This document shows, in pieces, positions 58,950 to 64,000 of a stretch of 64,000 nucleotides of DNA. The notes below the pieces were generated by a model. That model saw only the letters and a list, made by a program, of their open reading frames with translations. It did no database searches and was not told where the DNA came from. The first letter of the stretch is position 1. Each line of letters starts with the position of its first letter. The stretch is from Helicoverpa zea (taxonomy: Eukaryota; Arthropoda; Insecta; Lepidoptera; Noctuidae). The position numbers and the translations under genes are program-made. The stretch lies in NCBI RefSeq assembly GCF_022581195.2, contig NC_061471.1, positions 5,146,001 through 5,210,000 on the forward strand, in the 5' to 3' direction.

Positions 58950-61900
58950 ATGAAATCTAGTAAGCGAAGACTTCAGGCCCTCACGGAGGGTTCTGACGGG
59001 CTACCTAATTACCTGAAGATGGAAGATTCGGAAACATCAATTCCTCCTGTATTTAGATCTCGATTACACGAGTTGTTTTCGCAAATAGAAAAAGAGTTTG
59101 ACCTTCTGTACACTGAAAACCTGAACCGTAAGTTTCTCAAGTTATGTTACTATCATCAGCTCTGTATGCGGAGTTTGTTTTTGTTTCGTTTAAAGCACAA
59201 ACTGCTCATATATTTAAGAACAATACATACTTTTGGAGTCATCTTAATACAAAGATTGTGTCCATGCAAGTACTTGAGGTGTTTTATCTTAAGTACTATG
59301 GCAATAGACATTGTCATAAATATGAATCTACATAGTCAATAGTAGCCAGGATTACTTTTACTACAATATAATTGAATGTTTCAATTAAATAGGGTAAACT
59401 ATTTATAAATGCAATTTCTTTCTAATATATTTTAATGAAAGCCTCCCATGCTTAAAGACATTGTTTTAATTTTATCTTTGAAGGTGTGCCTGTCTGTAAG
59501 ACTATAGCTCTTAACCTATCATCATGAACCAATTTTTGATGTTTTTTGAATAGGCATTGGGCCTTTGTGGGTTTCCAGTCTAAAATTGAGGCTCCTTGTG
59601 TACTGTTGATTGAAAATTGGTAGATTTTAGATCCAAAAAACAGAGAACCTCCTCCTTTTTTTTGAAGTCACTTAAAAATCCTATTGATTGAATAAAATCT
59701 GAAACAATCTCATAAAATCAATATTATTGATTAATATTGAACTGATACGTCCTTGCTCTGATGCATTGGAACTACCAGCCAAATATTGATTGTGCCTGAA
59801 CTGGTGATTCAACATCAATCATTATTTGTATTGGGTCACTTCATCTGAACTAATATAATACAATTTTTTTTAGCTCCTAAAGGTTCAGAAACTACTAGGC
59901 TGATGTAAAAAACTCTTACACTGTTGGAAACCTACACTATCCCTGAGTAACATAGGCTATATTTTATCCTGGTACGGGGAGAACGTTCCCCAGGACACAG
60001 GTGAAACTGTGGGAAAAGCTAGTCAATTATATGCCATCACAATCACACAAACATTTATTTTAACACAGTTTGAAATTCCACTTTGGCAATATTCATTACA
60101 CATGGCTATGTAACCTGGCATATATTAGGACTTTCATCATCAAAACCAATCAATGAAATGAAATAGGAATATTGCAACAGGTTTTTTTTTTTCCATTCAT
60201 TAATTAACATCATTTACATAATGTTCTATGTCCTTATGTGGTGGTAATATTTGCATTTTTAACCAACTTCAAAAAGGAGGTTCTCTGTTTGACCTTTATG
60301 TATGTCTGTATGTTTGGGCGTGATTGTCTCACGTTTGTCTGAACCAATTTTAATGCAGTTTTGAGCATAATATGTGTCAGTCTTAGGAGGTTTCTTGTAA
60401 TTTTTTTTCTGCGTTTTCAGTGCAAGAAAAAATTGATATGCTGAGTGAGAAGTTGGAACGAGAGAGCTATGTTGGAGACAAACAGAATTTGGACTACATC
60501 GAGTTTGATGTAACCGGGAAAAACTCTAAAGTTAAATGTTAGTACTTTATTGTAATTATGAACCCCAAACCATGACTACTGTTATATGTGACAACACAAA
60601 GGATGTTAAAACTTTGAACATTATGTGTCCATCTATGGTACCAAGGCCCTTGAATGGATGAACCTCCAGCGTATTACATAATTTATTTAATATTTGCAGT
60701 AACCCAGAGCAACTCCCAGAAAGTGAAAGCAAGTCACAAACTAAGAGTGCAGACCAGTAAGATAGTATCCAGCTTCAAGGCTCCCACGTACAATTGTCAG
60801 TTGGTGAGGGAGTTCACTGGGCACAAAGATGGCATCTGGGATGTTTCTTCAGCACGTCCGGGACAAGCGCTCATTGGCACTGCATCGGCAGGTAAAATGA
60901 TTATTTTTATTATTGTTGGTTTTAGTAATTTTTTGGTTGGTTGTAGAATTATGGATGGCTGCTATCATTGTTTTCACATTGTCTGTGTTATAGCCTTATA
61001 AATATCTTACTTTGTAACTCTGTTTTACCTCATTGTAATCAATGCCTTTGCTTTGTCGTACATGCCTGCGCTGTAACACTTTGTTTGAAAGAGTCTTAGG
61101 GCGGCAATACACGGACCACTTGAAGCAGTCAGGGGCGACAGCTTTAAGCTTTCGACCGCCCGAATCAGTTGCAACTGTTCGAGCGGTTCGAGTATGTGCA
61201 TCCATAGAACTCTGTAGTTCACTGTGCAGTCGACAGCTTGTAGCTGCCGTCCCTGAGTGCTTCACGCGGTCCGTGTATTGCCGGTCTTTTTGGCTTATTA
61301 TTAAATATATAAATAATGTTGGGATACCTTTTCACACACGGTCGGTTAGCCCCATGGTAAGTTATTAATTAACTTGTGTTATGGGTGCTAACACAACTGA
61401 TAAACTACATATAGCTACATATACATATTTATAAATACATATTGTAACACCCAGACCACGGGCAACAAGCATGCTCATCACACAAATGTCGACCGAACCG
61501 GGAATCGAACCCGGGACCTCAGGTTCGGCAGTCCGGCATGGTGACCATTGCGCCGTCGAGGTCGTCAAGTCGATTATTATTGGCATGATATGAAGAAGGT
61601 TTCAACCAGCTATTTACTTGTTTAACAGACCACACAGCGTGCGTATGGAGCGTGGAGTGGGGTAAATGTCTCCTGCAGTACACGGGACACTCTGGTTCGG
61701 TCAACTCTATCCGGTTCCACCCGAGCAGGGACATAGCACTTACTAGCAGTGGCGACAACACTGCGCATGTCTGGCAGGCTGCCGTCAACTGGGACTTACC
61801 GGTTAGTAAAAATAAAACTAAAGTATGGAATAAGTAATGATTATCGTAAACGGACCATATTTAAACATCTATGGCCTTACTACAAAAACTTTAAACCCTG

Positions 61901-63922
61901 TTTTACACTTGTCTAATAAAATTTTGGCTGCAAAATGAACCATATGTCAACGTCATAATTTGACATTTTTTTTAAAGTTTTTGTGGTAAGACCATAGCCG
62001 TCTTACCACAAAAACTTTATATTATCTTAATACATGGTAAGACGGCTATATTTCAACTTTGCGGCTACAAAATGCTATGGCTGCACGAAGTGACTTTTGT
62101 TCGCTTTTATTTTCAAAGATATCTATGTATAAAGTCACTCGCTACAATAATTTAGTAACGTGTATCCTTTATTGACACTATTTTAATGGTTTTAAATTTT
62201 ATCGTTTAGCGTGGCCAATCGTCCGAGGAGGAATTGGAAGGTGGAGGCGAGGAGAGCCTAGGTGAAGGTGGGGACAGGCCAGAAGTGCTGCGTACTCCAC
62301 TGACTGAGCTGGGCGGGCACCAAGGCGTGGTGGTGGCCGCTGATTGGCTGACTGGCGGCGATCACGTCATCACCGCCTCTTGGGATAGGACAGCTAACTT
62401 ATATGACGTGGAAACTGGGGATTGTTTGCAAGTTCTAACAGGTGAGTTTAATTCAATCGATAAATTAATCACGAAGAAATAGGACTAAAATCAGGAGCTA
62501 CCGCCAATAAAGTCAATGACACTTGCTCCAACATTTTTTAGTTAATTTTCGTTCACCATGAACTTTTCCCCGCAATCAGAGACATTTAATGGTTACTTAA
62601 GCCATTCCTTGGTGAAGGATTTCTTTGACAATCTGTCACTAAGGAGTCACTTATGTAATCATTAAACGTCTCTGAGTGCGGGGGTTAGAGACATCAAAAC
62701 GCAAATTCATCTACAAGTTGAAAACACATTTCTGGATATTAACTTATACACACTTGTCTTTAAGGTCACGACCACGAGCTTACACATGCGTCTGCGCATC
62801 ACGCGTCGCGGCTCGTGGTGACGGCGTCGCGAGACACCACGTTCCGACTGTGGGACTTCCGCGAGCCCATACACTCCGTGTCAGTCTTCCAGGGACACAC
62901 CGAGTAAGTTGTATTCGAAGATTTTTGTTAGCTTATCACTACATAGTATAAAATAAAGTCGCTTTTTCGGTCTCGTTGTCCCGTTGTTCGTTTAAATCTT
63001 CATTCATAACTACGCAATGGATTTTGATGCGGTTTCTTTTAACAGATAGAGTGATTGAAGAGGAAGGTTAATGTATAGAGGTGTCTGATGGGACGTCGTA
63101 AAATAACGCATTTTTTCCCTTACATTGCTACCGGTGGCGAAGCCATACGAGATATGATATCAAAATAATGTAATAGAAAGGTTAATTTCCGTAATTAAAT
63201 GTCCGTTAGTCTCGCTAAAATTCGAGAATGGCTGGCCCGATTTAGCTTGTTTTGGTTTTAAAATGTTTGTAGGGGTCCAGGTAAGGTTTAAACGATACGA
63301 AGTTCGCGGGAGCAGCTAGCATATGATAATATGTTTTCTATACTGATAATTTTTTTTGTTCAGGAGTGTCACATCAGCGGTGTTCACACGAGAAGACAAA
63401 GTTGTGTCCGGATCAGACGATCGTTCCGTAAAGGTAAAATGGATTCAATATTACAAGGATAGTATTCACGCTCTGTCTCTATATCCTTATGTATGCTTAA
63501 ATCTTTATGCCTACGCAACGTATTCCGATGCGGTTTTTTTAATAGATAGAGTGATTGAAAAGGAAGGTTTATATGTATGATGCAGTGAATTTAGTATCAG
63601 CATTGCACGCGTGCGAAGCTGGGCCTTGTCGCTAGTTAAACCCCTTGTATGCCGGTGGCGTGGTTCCACGCATATACAATTGATTTTCTATTGTTCTCCA
63701 ATAAGCGACATTCTAGCAGGTAATATATTGTTTGATCTGCCCCAGGTATGGGACGTCCGCAACATGCGGTCAGCTCTCGCCACCATCAGGTCGGATTCCT
63801 CCGTGAACCGCGTGGGGGTGAGCGGCAACGGCCTCATCGCGATACCCCACGACAACAGACAGGTGCGGCTGTTCGACCTGCAGGGACAGAGGCTCGCTAG
63901 GCTGCCACGGTCCAGTCGACAG
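58950..63922 (+). CDS. WDR37: WDR37 homologue, WD40-repeat protein (3' end outside window)
   Basis: Exons 58950-59127, 60421-60537, 60700-60891, 61629-61801, 62210-62441, 62765-62903, 63364-63433 and 63746-63922 join in phase into 426 codons. The last donor is CAG|GTAATA, and the family's final exon (about 50 residues) should lie beyond base 64000. The N-terminus has a coiled coil (SRLHELFSQIEKEFDLLYTE...QEKIDMLSEKLE), then TSKIVSSFK and WD repeats: REFTGHKDGIWDVS, YTGHSGSVNSIRFHPS, GHQGVVVAADWL, TASWDRTANLYDVETGDCL, SRDTTFRLWDFREP, SGSDDRSVKVWDVRNM and PHDNRQVRLFDLQGQRLARL. An acidic linker (SSEEELEGGGEESLGEGGD) sits between blades as in the vertebrate protein. WDR37 is a WD40 scaffold reported to pair with PACS proteins in vertebrates. 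The start ATG is the first in frame before KSSKRRLQAL. Confidence 0.94.
59870..60022 (+). mobile_element. Helitron-like 3' part in WDR37 intron 1
   Basis: It contains acactatccctgagtaacat, aggctatattttatcctggt and ends gaaaagctag before T, as in Lep1-type Helitrons. The 5' end is unclear. Confidence 0.55.
61097..61284. mobile_element. MITE in WDR37 intron 3
   Basis: cggcaatacacggacc at the left is repeated inverted at the right (ggtccgtgtattgccg); cagtcaggg / ccctgagtg extends the match inward. About 188 bp, GC-richer than the intron. The ORFs on both strands here are its shadows. Confidence 0.85.
61350..61575 (-). repeat. tRNA-derived SINE or tRNA relic, third type
   Basis: On the minus strand, cgacggcgcaatggtcacc (box A region) and cccgggttcgattcccggtt (box B and T-stem) are tRNA-like, followed by an AT-rich body. 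The T-arm pairing is intact, but the fold as a whole is not a clear tRNA gene. It differs from the two other SINE types in the window. Confidence 0.7.
61869..61997. mobile_element. Small MITE in WDR37 intron 4
   Basis: ctatggccttactacaaaaa at the left faces tttttgtggtaagaccatag at the right, near-perfect inverted ends of about 25 bp around 80 bp. A second overlapping hairpin follows (agccgtcttacc ... ggtaagacggct, 61996-62049). Confidence 0.8.
62946..63321 (+). mobile_element. Helitron-like repeat in WDR37 intron 6
   Basis: It ends agttcgcgggagcagctag, a variant of the Lep1-type end. Its segment ctacgcaa...gatgcggttt...agatagagtgattgaa is repeated in intron 7 at about 63511-63570. Confidence 0.6.
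63434..63745 (+). repeat. Partial second copy of the intron 6 repeat
   Basis: WDR37 intron 7 carries gatgcggtttttttaataga and tagagtgattgaaaaggaag, close to intron 6 sequence, but without the same 3' end. An ORF running through it is not coding. Confidence 0.6.
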
Positions 63923-64000
63923 GTAATACTCCGTCACTTTTTTATCGTTTTAATCCCGAAGACCTCGCAGTAGGTTAGGTATCATGAGTAATGCCCGTTT

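Noticed and set aside
61042..61368. 108-codon frame in WDR37 intron 3
   Set aside because: It spans the MITE and its inverted ends; no family match and inside a well-supported intron.
61350..61575. Functional tRNA gene on the minus strand
   Set aside because: Box A and box B are present, but acceptor and anticodon arms are not convincing and an AT-rich body follows; a SINE or tRNA relic fits better.

Overview
The window looks like lepidopteran (moth or butterfly) nuclear DNA. It is AT-rich, its protein genes are split by ordinary GT-AG introns, and it is packed with insect mobile elements: tRNA-headed SINEs, a Lep1-like Helitron, RTE and CR1/Jockey-type LINE pieces, hAT, mariner and P-type remnants, and many short inverted-repeat elements. 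The SINE type hints at a noctuid moth, but that is only an inference. All gene identities were read by eye from translated exons and splice sites; no database search was possible.

Layout: 1-16.4 kb holds no gene I can support, only repeats (a hairpin at 237-387, a composite repeat at 3.4-5.9 kb, a 174-bp-arm inverted repeat at 10.3-10.7 kb, a long AC microsatellite at 11.3 kb, a MITE at 15.6 kb). 16.4-18.1 kb (-) is a JKAMP homologue in four exons. 18.5-19.5 kb is a P-type remnant with a broken THAP domain. 19.7-22.9 kb (-) is a membrane UDP-glycosyltransferase in four exons with a hAT element in intron 3. 23.7-27.6 kb (+) is CDK20 in six exons, with a 2.2-kb hAT insertion in intron 5. 27.6-35.5 kb is gene-poor and holds a striking 1.1-kb palindrome with 490-bp arms. 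35.6-50.5 kb (-) is ADA2B (TADA2B), eleven exons, whose introns hold a 147-bp tandem array, a 156-bp-arm palindrome, a Helitron, SINEs and a nearly intact two-ORF LINE. 50.5-55.6 kb holds a decayed mariner between long inverted repeats and two SINEs. 55.6-58.3 kb (-) is a THAP-domain/P-transposase-derived gene missing its middle. 58.95-63.9 kb (+) is WDR37, cut off by the window end.

The host genes do not form one pathway: JKAMP (ER membrane, protein quality control), a UGT (detoxification or an altered function), CDK20 (cilium and cell-cycle kinase), ADA2B (SAGA histone acetylation) and WDR37 (WD40 scaffold). UGT/CDK20 and the THAP gene/WDR37 are divergent pairs with short shared upstream regions. 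The most interesting points are two overlapping reading frames across ADA2B exons 9-10, a UGT lacking the usual catalytic and donor-loop residues, the internally deleted but still open THAP/P gene, and several near-perfect fold-back elements with recognisable target duplications.
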